Of a DNA stretch of 32,377 nucleotides, positions 24,203 to 31,233 are shown piece after piece. Source of the stretch: Actinoplanes oryzae (lineage in GTDB: Bacteria; Actinomycetota; Actinomycetes; Mycobacteriales; Micromonosporaceae); contig NZ_JAUQWH010000099.1 of NCBI RefSeq assembly GCF_030757795.1, forward strand, positions 1 to 32,377, read 5' to 3'. The first letter of the stretch is position 1; the number at the start of each line of letters is the position of its first letter. The translations under genes were made by a program, and so were the position numbers. The notes beneath the pieces were generated by a model. It ran no database searches, was not told the DNA's origin, and worked only from the letters and a program-made list of their open reading frames with translations.

Positions 24203-24228
24203 CACCCGACCATTCATGCGATCGGGTG
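24203..24228. terminator. Inverted repeat after the hypothetical gene
   Basis: CACCCGA (24203-24209) and TCGGGTG (24222-24228) are exact complements around a 12-base loop, 30 bases after the stop at 24172. Terminator or operator; the 7-bp stem is modest. Confidence 0.4.
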
Positions 24229-24277
24229 ATCGCCGTTGTGGCAGGTGAGCGCCGTCGGCGAAATATTTCCGGGAGTT

Positions 24278-24302
24278 GTTTACGGCGGAGAACGCCGGGC
24301 AC
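24278..24302 (+). promoter_or_regulatory. Possible stress-sigma (SigB-like) promoter
   Basis: GTTT (24278-24281) and GGGCAC (24297-24302) are separated by 15 bases, near the actinobacterial SigB pattern GTTT-N14-16-GGGTAT. The -10 match is partial. It lies 70 bases upstream of a PRC/DUF2382 gene of a family often stress-induced. Confidence 0.3.
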
Positions 24303-24372
24303 CGATATCGACGTCAAGGCAGCAAGAACCGCCATTCCTCAATGGGATGGAATCCCCCCGGAAGGAATTGCC

Positions 24373-25146
24373 GTGATCACGCAGAACGATCTCGCCCGCC
24401 TCAACGACGCCGTCGTCTACGACGCCGACGGCGACAAGATCGGCTCGGTCGGCCAGGTCTATCTGGACTCCGACACCGGCGCCCCGGAATGGGTGGCCGT
24501 GCGCACCGGGCTCTTCGGCACCAAGGAGACCTTCGTGCCGCTGCAGCGGGCCAGCGTCGACGGCGACCGCATCACCGTGCCCTTCGACAAGGCCACGGTG
24601 AAGGACGCCCCGCGCATCGACCCGGACGGCGAGCTGAGCCACACCGAGGAGAACGAGCTCTACACGTACTACGGCGTGCAGTCCACCGGCACGGAGTCCC
24701 GCGACAGCACCCGGTCCACCGGCACGATGACCGGCGACGCCGCGGGCTACGAGCGCGGCGGCGACACCCGGCAGACCGGCGACGGCGACGCGATGACCCG
24801 CTCGGAGGAGCGAGTGGTCGCCGGCACCCGCACCGAGCAGGCCGGCAAGGCACGCCTGCGCAAGCACGTGGTCACCGAGAAGGAGCACGTCACGGTGCCG
24901 GTGGAACACGAGGAGGTACGCCTGGAGCGCGAGCCGATCACCGACGCCAACCGCGGCGACGCGTACGCCGGGCCGGACATCACCGAGGCGGAGCACGAGG
25001 TCACGCTGCGCGCCGAGCGCCCGGTCGTGGACACCGAGGCGGTCCCGGTCGAGCGGGTGCGGCTGGGCAAGGAGACCGTCCGCGACGAGGAGACCGTCGC
25101 CGGCGAGGTGCGCAAGGAGCGGATCGACTTCGACGGCCCGCGCTGA
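24373..25146 (+). CDS. PRC-barrel and DUF2382 (YsnF/AvaK) domain protein, 257 aa
   Basis: Residues 1-80 form a PRC-barrel: LNDAVVYDADGDKIGSVGQVYLDSDTG is the typical opening, then WVAVRTGLFG and FVPLQ. A polar Thr/Ser/Asp/Gly linker covers about 95-140. Residues 143-250 form a DUF2382 domain: MTRSEERVVAGT, KARLRKHVVTEKEHVTVPV, EEVRLEREPI and VRLGKETVRDEETVAGEVRKERI. The family is general-stress related in actinobacteria and cyanobacteria with no defined biochemistry. The start is GTG 24373 with AAGGA 6 bases upstream. A shorter DUF2382 paralogue follows. Confidence 0.92.
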   Translation: MITQNDLARLNDAVVYDADGDKIGSVGQVYLDSDTGAPEWVAVRTGLFGTKETFVPLQRASVDGDRITVPFDKATVKDAPRIDPDGELSHTEENELYTYYGVQSTGTESRDSTRSTGTMTGDAAGYERGGDTRQTGDGDAMTRSEERVVAGTRTEQAGKARLRKHVVTEKEHVTVPVEHEEVRLEREPITDANRGDAYAGPDITEAEHEVTLRAERPVVDTEAVPVERVRLGKETVRDEETVAGEVRKERIDFDGPR

Positions 25147-25152
25147 GCCTTC

Positions 25153-25187
25153 CCGTACGGTGCCGCACGCCCCGCGGCACCGTACGG
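25153..25187 (+). terminator. Perfect 14-bp hairpin between the two DUF2382 genes
   Basis: CCGTACGGTGCCGC (25153-25166) and its exact complement (25174-25187) around a 7-base loop, 7 bases after the stop, followed by a C/T-rich run. A strong intrinsic terminator or attenuator; the downstream paralogue starts 34 bases later. Confidence 0.78.
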
Positions 25188-25220
25188 CTCCCCCTTTCCC
25201 CCACGACCGGCGGAGGCGAC

Positions 25221-25661
25221 ATGATTCCCGAACAGCCGCAGGCGGACGGCACCGACGACGCCATGACCCGCTCCGAGCAGCGCCTGGTCGCCGGCACGGA
25301 GGTCTACGAGACCGGCCGCGCCCGCCTGCGCAAGTACGTGGTGACCGAGGACGTGCAGATCACCGTCCAGGTGCGCCGCGAGGAGCTGCGGCTGGAGCGC
25401 GCACCGGCCGGCGGGAGCGCGCCCGTCGCCGACCCGGACGTCTTCGGCACGCTCGAGGAGTTCGGCGGCCCCGACGGCGGCGTCGTCTTCGAGATCACGC
25501 TGCACGAGGAGCGCCCGGTCGTGACCACCGAGGTCGTGCCGGTGGAGCGGGTGCGCCTCAGCAAGCTGGTGCAGTCGGAGAACCACATCGTCACCGGCGA
25601 GGTGCTCAAGGAGCGCATCGAGGCGGACCTGCCCGGCCGCCCGCCGACGACCTTCGGATAG
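25221..25661 (+). CDS. DUF2382 (YsnF/AvaK) domain protein, 146 aa
   Basis: This is a single DUF2382 domain similar to the second half of the preceding protein, sharing DAMTRSEQRLVAGT, RARLRKYVVTEDVQITVQV, EELRLERAP, ERPVVTTEVVPVERVRL and HIVTGEVLKERIEA. It lacks the PRC-barrel and has its own insert around residues 63-90 (PDVFGTLEEFGGPDGG). The pair probably arose by duplication. ATG 25221 has CGGAGG 4 bases upstream. Function unknown beyond stress association of the family. Confidence 0.9.
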   Translation: MIPEQPQADGTDDAMTRSEQRLVAGTEVYETGRARLRKYVVTEDVQITVQVRREELRLERAPAGGSAPVADPDVFGTLEEFGGPDGGVVFEITLHEERPVVTTEVVPVERVRLSKLVQSENHIVTGEVLKERIEADLPGRPPTTFG

Positions 25662-25758
25662 CCCGCGTCCTCGATCCGACATCGCCCGGCCCTTCTGGCC
25701 GCCGCTCCCCGGCGCGATGCTGGCAGGGTCGACGTGGACGACCCGAGGGGAGAGCGCC

Positions 25759-25923
25759 GTGGTGATGCCGGGCTTCGCCGCGGAATGCCGCACCCGCTGC
25801 ACCGTCCCGGAGTGCGTGCCCGCCACGACGTGCCGGCCCGACCCGGCCGCACCCGGCACCGACTGCCAGATCTGCCATCGCGACCACTGCGACGGCACGG
25901 CGTCGGTCTGGCACACCTGCTGA
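25759..25923 (+). CDS. Cys-rich small peptide 1 with PGFxAE motif, 54 aa
   Basis: The start is GTG 25759 with GGGGAG ending 6 bases upstream; ATG 25765 is an alternative two codons later. The first ten residues, MVMPGFAAEC, carry the Pro-Gly-Phe-x-Ala-Glu motif shared with two other small proteins downstream. There are eight Cys in 54 residues (10, 14, 19, 25, 36, 39, 44 and the terminal 54), with CQICHRDHC in the middle. No signal peptide or transmembrane stretch is visible. It lies 19 bases upstream of a PatA/PatG-like protease gene. It could be a modified-peptide precursor, a metal-binding peptide or a protease substrate. Expression is inferred from the ribosome site and operon position. 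Confidence 0.72.
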   Translation: MVMPGFAAECRTRCTVPECVPATTCRPDPAAPGTDCQICHRDHCDGTASVWHTC

Positions 25924-25924
25924 C

Positions 25925-25942
25925 GGTCCGGGGCGGCGGACC
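25925..25942 (+). promoter_or_regulatory. Hairpin abutting the start codon of the S8 protease
   Basis: GGTCCG (25925-25930) pairs with CGGACC (25937-25942) around GGGCGG; the next base is the A of the ATG at 25943. The only purine-rich candidate ribosome site is in the loop. It could lower protease translation relative to peptide 1. Confidence 0.5.
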
Positions 25943-26845
25943 ATGGACCCACTCGAACTCGTCCGGCTGCCGGGGCTGATGGCGCTGACCGAGGGCCGGC
26001 CGGAGGTCGTCGTCGGGCTCGTCGACGGCCCCGTCGAGGTGGACCATCCCGGGCTCGTCGCCGACCGGCTGCGCGTGCTCGGGCCCCCGTCCCACGGACC
26101 GACCCCGCCCGCGGAGGACAACGCAGCGGCCGGCGCCGCGGGCCTGCGACACGGCACGTTCGTCGCCGGCGTCCTGGCGGCCCGGCGCGGCTCCGGCGCG
26201 CCGGGCATCGCGCCCGGGTGCAGCCTGCTGATCCGCCCGATCCTGACCGGCGGCCCGGGGCACTCCGCGCCGGGCGCCTCGGCGGGGCAGCTGGCGACGG
26301 CCATCGTGGACCTCGTCGTGGCCGGCTGCCGCGTCCTCAACGTCAGCGCGGCTTTCCCCGGGCCGTCGATCGGGGCCGGCGTTCAGGTGCGGCAGGCCCT
26401 CGACTTCAGCATGCGGCGGGGAGCGCTGGTCGTCGCCGCCGCGGGAAATCACGGATCGGTGACCGCTTCGGTGCTGACCCGGCATCCCTGGGTCGTGCCC
26501 GTGGCCGGCTACTCGCTGTCCGGCGCCGTGGCGGGAACCTCCGATCTGGGCCGCCCGGTCGGCGCGATGGGCGTCGGCGCGCCCGGCGAGGGTGTCGTCA
26601 GCCTCCTGCCCGGGGGCGGCACGGGACCGGGCGGCGGCACCAGCGTGGCGGCGCCCTTCGTCGCCGGCACGGCCGCGTTGCTGTGGTCGCTGCATCCCAC
26701 CGCGCCCGCCGGGGCGATCAAGGACGCCCTGCGGAGCTCCGCCGCGACCAGCCGGCGCGGGCTCGCCCCTCCCCTGCTGGATGCCGCAGCCGCTTGGGCG
26801 CGCTTGGGCGCCTACCGCAGAAAGGAACCTCACCATGGCACCTGA
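25943..26845 (+). CDS. Subtilisin-like serine protease, PatA/PatG-type (S8), 300 aa
   Basis: The catalytic triad is complete: Asp28 in GLVDGPVEVDHPGL, His70 in RHGTFVAGVLAA, and Ser234 in GGTSVAAPFVAGTAALL, with the oxyanion Asn169 in AAAGNHG. The VDGPVxxxHP form around the Asp is the one seen in the cyanobactin maturation proteases PatA and PatG. No signal peptide or prodomain is present, so it should act in the cytoplasm. PatA removes leaders and PatG cleaves with macrocyclisation in cyanobactin biosynthesis; this gene is about the size of the bare protease domain. Its last codons overlap the start of the next small gene by 11 bases, and a PatG C-terminal-like protein is encoded further on. 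That arrangement supports one pathway with the small Cys proteins as substrates. Confidence 0.9.
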   Translation: MDPLELVRLPGLMALTEGRPEVVVGLVDGPVEVDHPGLVADRLRVLGPPSHGPTPPAEDNAAAGAAGLRHGTFVAGVLAARRGSGAPGIAPGCSLLIRPILTGGPGHSAPGASAGQLATAIVDLVVAGCRVLNVSAAFPGPSIGAGVQVRQALDFSMRRGALVVAAAGNHGSVTASVLTRHPWVVPVAGYSLSGAVAGTSDLGRPVGAMGVGAPGEGVVSLLPGGGTGPGGGTSVAAPFVAGTAALLWSLHPTAPAGAIKDALRSSAATSRRGLAPPLLDAAAAWARLGAYRRKEPHHGT

Positions 26846-27029
26846 GGACCGGGCCGCACCGCGCGCTGCCCACCGCGTCCGCCTGCCCGGGTTCGTCGCC
26901 GACACCGAGGTCGGCCTGGGCGACGTCATCAAGCGCACCACCACGTTCGCCGGGATCCGGCCGTGCGGCCCGTGCAGTGAGCGCGCGGCCGCCCTCAACC
27001 GCTGGCTGGTCTTCACCGGACGCCGCTGA
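26835..27029 (+). CDS. Small protein 2 with PGFxAD and CGPC motifs, 64 aa
   Basis: ATG 26835 has AAGGA 8 bases upstream, inside the end of the protease gene, an 11-base overlap that implies coupling. Residues 17-23 read LPGFVAD, the same motif as in the other two small proteins. After it come GLGDVIKRTTTFAGIRPCGPC and SERAAALNRW, with Cys44 and Cys47 as the only cysteines. The Cys-x2-Cys-x2-Arg-x3-Leu-Asn pattern recurs in small proteins of many bacteria and phages as I recall it, but no function is known to me. A metal site or a disulfide/redox site would fit the two Cys. It could be an accessory rather than a substrate. Confidence 0.8.
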   Translation: MAPEDRAAPRAAHRVRLPGFVADTEVGLGDVIKRTTTFAGIRPCGPCSERAAALNRWLVFTGRR

Positions 27030-27057
27030 TCCCGGCCCGACCACGACGGAGCGTGAC

Positions 27058-27879
27058 ATGGAGGAGACCACGACGCCCGCCACCGGTGCGGGGCCCGGCA
27101 CCACCCCGTTCGTCTGGGCGATCGGCCGGATAGAGCCCCGGCTGCCCAGCCTGGCGGTGGAGAAGGAGCTGGCCCAGGTGACCGGGCGCGCAGACCTGGC
27201 CGGCCACACCGACCGGGAGGCCCTGCACGAGGTGCTGAGCAGCCGCGCCAACCGCTACCTGGCCCGGCAGCTGTGCTGGGTCCTGCTCATCGAGGGGCTG
27301 GAGACCTACCTGCTCGCCCCGCGCGACCCGGTCGACCTCGACCTGCTCGTCGAGTCGTTGCGGCCCCGCCCGGCGCCGACCGACCTGGACGTCGTCATCG
27401 GCATCCGGGGGCCGCTCGCCCCGCCGGAGACCTGCAACGGCCTGGTCGTGCCGGTCGTGATCGTCGACCAGGTCTACAGCTTCGGCCGCGACGACCTGCT
27501 CGCCGCCGTCCCGCGGCCCGACGACGTCGCCGAGTCCGGCGACGAGAGCTTCCGGGCGACCGCCGCCGAGGTCTTCGACCTGATGCTGCAGACCGCCGAC
27601 AACGCCGGGGCCACCGACGAGCACCGGGCGCTGAACTACCTCGCGGTCCGCTACCCCGAGGTGTACGCGCGTACCGCGGCCGCGCACGCCGGCAACGCCG
27701 CGCTGGCCGGCGTCGAAGTCCGGCACTCCCCGCTGAGCGGCGTCCGCACGATCGTCGACGTCGTCCTCGGCTACCGGCACCGGCGGACCGACGTCGTCGA
27801 GCGCTACTTCTGCCGGGTGGACGTGACGGAGGAGTTTCCCTTCCTGGTCAGCAAGCTGGTCCCGTACGTCGAGAGGTGA
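27058..27879 (+). CDS. PatG C-terminal-like protein (cyanobactin maturase-associated), 273 aa
   Basis: Residues 18-100 (FVWAIGRIEPRLPSLAVEKE, then GRADLAGHTDREALHEVL, RANRYLARQLCWVLLIEGLE and TYLLAPRDP) resemble the region that follows the protease domain in PatG-family proteins, often annotated as PatG domain or PatG C-terminal. Its role is not settled in cyanobactin systems. The C-terminal half continues with EHRALNYLAVRYPEVYA and VVLGYRHRRTDVVERYFCRVDVTEEFPFLVSK. Here it is a separate protein rather than fused to the protease. ATG 27058 has GGAG 6 bases upstream. It lies 28 bases after small protein 2 and 9 bases before small protein 3. The match is from memory of the family pattern and is fairly sure. 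Confidence 0.85.
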   Translation: MEETTTPATGAGPGTTPFVWAIGRIEPRLPSLAVEKELAQVTGRADLAGHTDREALHEVLSSRANRYLARQLCWVLLIEGLETYLLAPRDPVDLDLLVESLRPRPAPTDLDVVIGIRGPLAPPETCNGLVVPVVIVDQVYSFGRDDLLAAVPRPDDVAESGDESFRATAAEVFDLMLQTADNAGATDEHRALNYLAVRYPEVYARTAAAHAGNAALAGVEVRHSPLSGVRTIVDVVLGYRHRRTDVVERYFCRVDVTEEFPFLVSKLVPYVER

Positions 27880-27888
27880 GGATGCGCC

Positions 27889-28206
27889 ATGGGTACGCCC
27901 GGTTTCGTGGCTGAACGCTCGCTCTACCGCGGGCACAGGACCTATCGCGGGGTCCACGGTGATCCGCCGGCCGAGGGCGTCCGGGCGGCGCAGACCTGCG
28001 CCCCGGGCGCGCCCTGCCTGTCGACGCGGACGGGGGAGTTCTGCGCGTGCCCGCCCGGCCAGACCTGCCGCAATCAGTGCTCGACGGTCCGGACGTGCGA
28101 GATCAACTGGCTCCTGTGCCTGACGCTGCCCTTCGGGATCGGCTGCATCCCGCAGTGCCGCGACGAGACACTGTGCGCCACGGAGTCGTTCTGCCAACCC
28201 GCCTGA
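27889..28206 (+). CDS. Cys-rich small protein 3 with PGFxAE motif, 105 aa
   Basis: The N-terminus MGTPGFVAERSLYRGHRTYR carries the PGFxAE motif in its longest form (PGFxAExSLY, then a Tyr/Arg-rich stretch). The remainder holds twelve Cys between residues 37 and 102, including EFCACPPGQTC, RTCEINWLLCL and PFGIGCIPQC, with a short hydrophobic run WLLCLTLPFGIG. No classical signal peptide is visible. ATG 27889 has AGGTGAGG 7 bases upstream, overlapping the preceding gene's end; another ATG at 27882 gives only 10 codons in a different frame. Proteins of this look occur next to PatG-like genes as I recall, but with no assigned function. Candidate substrate of the S8/PatG-like pair or a metal-binding protein. 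Confidence 0.8.
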   Translation: MGTPGFVAERSLYRGHRTYRGVHGDPPAEGVRAAQTCAPGAPCLSTRTGEFCACPPGQTCRNQCSTVRTCEINWLLCLTLPFGIGCIPQCRDETLCATESFCQPA

Positions 28207-28223
28207 GCCCGCCACCCTCCACC

Positions 28224-28252
28224 TTGACGACATCGAGGTACGCCTATACGTT
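28224..28252 (+). promoter_or_regulatory. Promoter of the GH115 gene
   Basis: TTGACG (28224-28229) and TACGTT (28247-28252) are 17 bases apart, a fair match to the actinobacterial housekeeping pattern. The start codon is 53 bases further on. Confidence 0.55.
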
Positions 28253-28253
28253 A

Positions 28254-28289
28254 CGGAAGTTCGGCCAGATGTTTCCGAAACTTCCGGAA
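28254..28289. promoter_or_regulatory. Inverted repeats, likely sugar-regulator operator
   Basis: CGGAAGTT (28254-28261) and AACTTCCG (28279-28286) are exact complements; TTTCCGAAA (28272-28280) and the palindrome TTCCGGAA (28282-28289) overlap the right arm. The stretch CGAAACTT recalls the CGAAA-type boxes upstream of actinomycete xylanase genes. Placed between promoter and start codon, it is likely a repressor site for GH115. Confidence 0.55.
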
Positions 28290-28305
28290 CGCCGAGGTGT
28301 CGCCG

Positions 28306-31233
28306 ATGAGGTCGCTTCTCGCCCTGATCCTGTTCGCTCCCCTGGTCGCCGCCCCCGCTGCGCACGCATCACCGCCGCCGGCCGGGCCGTCGCCGGAAAC
28401 CGGCTACGTCGCCTTCCACGACGGGCCGGGGCGCTTCCCCGTCGTGGCGCGGAAGCGGGCGGCGCCCGTGGTGGTCAGCACCGCCGACCACGCCGGCGTC
28501 ATCCGGGTCGCCGACGACCTGCAGAGCGACATCCACAAGGTCACCGGCGTCCGGCCGGCCGTCGCACACGACCGCGTCCCCACCGGCACCGAGCCGGTCA
28601 TCATCGGCACGCTCGGCAAGAGCCCGCTCATCGACCGGATCGTCGCCCGCGGCCGCCTCGACGTGCGCGGCCTGCGCGGGCAGTGGGAGACCACCGTCGA
28701 GCAGGTGGTGACCGACCCGCTGCCCGGGGTCCGGCGGGCCTTCGTCATCGCGGGCAGCGACCAGCGCGGCACGATCTACGGCGCCTACGACCTGTCCCGG
28801 GCGATCGGGATCTCGCCCTGGTACTTCTGGGACGACGTGCCCGCCGCCCGCCACGACGCCATCCACGTGCTGCCGGGCCGGCACACCCAGGGCACCCCGG
28901 CCGTACGCTACCGGGGCTTCTTCATCAACGACGAGAACCCGGCCACCGGCACCTGGGCGCCCGGCTACTTCGGACCCGGCAAGGCACCCGGGCATCCCGG
29001 CGGGCTCAACGCCGCCTACTACGCCAAGGTGTTCGAGACGATGCTGCGGCTCAAGGCGAACTATCTGTGGCCGGCGGTGTGGGGCCGGGCGTTCGCCGAG
29101 GACGACCCGCTCAACCACGCCACGGCCACCCTCTACGGCGTCGTCATGGGCACCTCGCACGAGGCGCCGATGATGCGCGGCATCGAGGAGTGGAACAGGC
29201 ATCCCGCCGGCACCGGCGAGTGGAGCTTCCTCCGCAACCGCGCCGCGATCGAGGCGTACTGGCGTGACGGCGCGCAGCGGATGGCCGCGCAGGACATCGA
29301 GGGCGTCATCACGCTCGGCATGCGCGGCAACGGCGACACCAGCCTGCCCGACGGCGACGGCATCGAGCTGATGCGCGACATCATCGACACCCAGCGGGCG
29401 ATCCTGCGCGACACCGGGCTCATCGGCCGGCCCCAGGTGCAGACCCTCTACAAGGAGGTGCAGCGCTACTGGGACGAGGGCTACCGGCCGCCGGACGACG
29501 TCACCGTGGTCTTCTGCGACGACAACTGGGGCAACCTGCGCAAGCTCCCGGCAGGCGAGCAGCGCAGCGGCGGCTACGGCATGTACTACCACTTCGACTA
29601 CGTCGGGGTGGGACGCAACTACAAGTGGGCCGACACGGTCAATCTCACCAGCACGTGGGAGCAACTGCGGCTGGCGTACGCCAAAGGGGTCGACCGCCTC
29701 TGGATGGTCAACGTCGGCGACCTGAAGAACGAGGAAGTGCCCACGCAGTTCTTCCTCGACTACGCGTGGAACCCGCGCCTGACGCCCGGCCCGTGGCTGC
29801 GTACCTTCACCGCGCAGAACTTCGGTCCCCGCCTCGCCCCGGCCGTCGCCGAGCTGCTGCACGACTACGCGACGCTGCAGTCGCGCCGCAAGCCCGAGCT
29901 GCTCAACCGGCGGATCACCGGGCAGGGCACCGAGGTGGTCTACGACGACCGCGAGACCCCGTTCAGCCTGACCGCCTACCGCGAGCTGGACCGCGTCACC
30001 GCGCAGTGGCAGGCCCTCGCCGCCCGCGCCGAACGACTCCGCGGCCTCGTGCCCGCCGCCTGGCAGGACGCCTTCTACCATCTGGCCTACTACCAGATCA
30101 AAGACACCGCCATCGTGTACGCGCTGCGGCAGGCCCAGTTCACCAACATCGCCTACGCCCGGCAGGGCCGCGCCGCCACCAACGCCCTCGCCGACCGGGC
30201 CGAGGCGCTCTTCGCCCAGGACCAGGCCATGAGCGACTACTACAACACCACCCTCGCCGGCGGCAAGTGGCAGGGCTGGCAGACCCAGCCCAAGATCGGC
30301 TACGGCGACGTCGAGCGCTACGGGCCCAACGCGCCCTGGCAGCAGCCGGAGCTCAACAACGTCGCCCTGCCCGACGCCATCTACCCGCACCTGCAGCGGA
30401 TCGACGTGCCCGCGCCCGCCGCCCTCGGCGTGGCCCTCGACGGCGGCGACCCGGTGACCCTCCCCGAGTTCAGCCCGTGGCAGGCCCAGCCGCGGCAGTA
30501 CATCGAGGTCTACAACAAGGGCAGGACACCTTTCCGGTACGCCATCACGCCCGCCCAGCCCTGGGTCCACGTCACCCCGGCGTCCGGCCGCGTCACCGAC
30601 CAGGTCCGCGCGACGGTGACCGTCGACTGGCGGCGCGCCCCGGCAGGCGTCACCTCGGTGCCGATCACGGTCAGCGGCGCCGGGACGACGTACGACATCG
30701 TGGCGCCCGTGCGGAAGCCGACCGTTCCCGCGGCCGGTTTCCTGGAGGCCAACGGGTACGTCGCCATGGAGGCCGACCACTACACCCGCAAGACCGGCGA
30801 CTGGGAGCTGCTGCCGGACATCGGCCGCACGGGCAACGGGCTCACCGCGCACAGCACACAAGCGACGCTGCAGTACGACATGACATTGACCACCACCGGA
30901 CCGGTACGCGTCACGGCGTACCTGTCCCCGCGCAACAACGTCCTGCCGACCCCGGGCCTGCGCTACGCCGTCTCGCTCGACGGCGCCGCCCCGCAGGTCG
31001 TCGACGTCATCGGCGCCACCGGCTCGGACGACACCACGATGAACATGCAGTGGGCCCGCAACACCTCGGACAACATCAACAAGACGACCACCGTGCACAC
31101 CGTCACCCGCCCGGGCCGGCACACGCTGACCTTCCACACGGTCGACCCGACCGTCATCGTGCAACGCCTGGTCGTCGAGACGGCCCCGCTGCCGTACAGC
31201 TATCTCGGCCCGCCTTCGAGCAGGCGCGCCTGA
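28306..31233 (+). CDS. Secreted GH115 alpha-glucuronidase, 975 aa
   Basis: GH115 enzymes remove (methyl)glucuronic acid from xylan side chains. The N-terminus MRSLLALILFAPLVAAPAAHA is a Sec signal peptide with likely cleavage after AHA. Regions matching the family include DQRGTIYGAYDLSRAIGISP, WYFWDDVPA, RGFFINDEN, LRLKANYLWPAVWG and GTSHEAPMMR, then GVITLGMRGNGD, VVFCDDNWGNLRKLP, YYHFDYVG and RLWMVNVGDLK. The C-terminal beta-sandwich begins near ANGYVAMEADHYTRK with DIGRTGNGL. Length is normal. ATG 28306 with GAGGT 7 bases upstream is preferred over GTG 28297. Released glucuronate could feed a hexuronate route that includes ManD at 15972. Its stop overlaps the next gene (TGATG). Confidence 0.95.
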   Translation: MRSLLALILFAPLVAAPAAHASPPPAGPSPETGYVAFHDGPGRFPVVARKRAAPVVVSTADHAGVIRVADDLQSDIHKVTGVRPAVAHDRVPTGTEPVIIGTLGKSPLIDRIVARGRLDVRGLRGQWETTVEQVVTDPLPGVRRAFVIAGSDQRGTIYGAYDLSRAIGISPWYFWDDVPAARHDAIHVLPGRHTQGTPAVRYRGFFINDENPATGTWAPGYFGPGKAPGHPGGLNAAYYAKVFETMLRLKANYLWPAVWGRAFAEDDPLNHATATLYGVVMGTSHEAPMMRGIEEWNRHPAGTGEWSFLRNRAAIEAYWRDGAQRMAAQDIEGVITLGMRGNGDTSLPDGDGIELMRDIIDTQRAILRDTGLIGRPQVQTLYKEVQRYWDEGYRPPDDVTVVFCDDNWGNLRKLPAGEQRSGGYGMYYHFDYVGVGRNYKWADTVNLTSTWEQLRLAYAKGVDRLWMVNVGDLKNEEVPTQFFLDYAWNPRLTPGPWLRTFTAQNFGPRLAPAVAELLHDYATLQSRRKPELLNRRITGQGTEVVYDDRETPFSLTAYRELDRVTAQWQALAARAERLRGLVPAAWQDAFYHLAYYQIKDTAIVYALRQAQFTNIAYARQGRAATNALADRAEALFAQDQAMSDYYNTTLAGGKWQGWQTQPKIGYGDVERYGPNAPWQQPELNNVALPDAIYPHLQRIDVPAPAALGVALDGGDPVTLPEFSPWQAQPRQYIEVYNKGRTPFRYAITPAQPWVHVTPASGRVTDQVRATVTVDWRRAPAGVTSVPITVSGAGTTYDIVAPVRKPTVPAAGFLEANGYVAMEADHYTRKTGDWELLPDIGRTGNGLTAHSTQATLQYDMTLTTTGPVRVTAYLSPRNNVLPTPGLRYAVSLDGAAPQVVDVIGATGSDDTTMNMQWARNTSDNINKTTTVHTVTRPGRHTLTFHTVDPTVIVQRLVVETAPLPYSYLGPPSSRRA

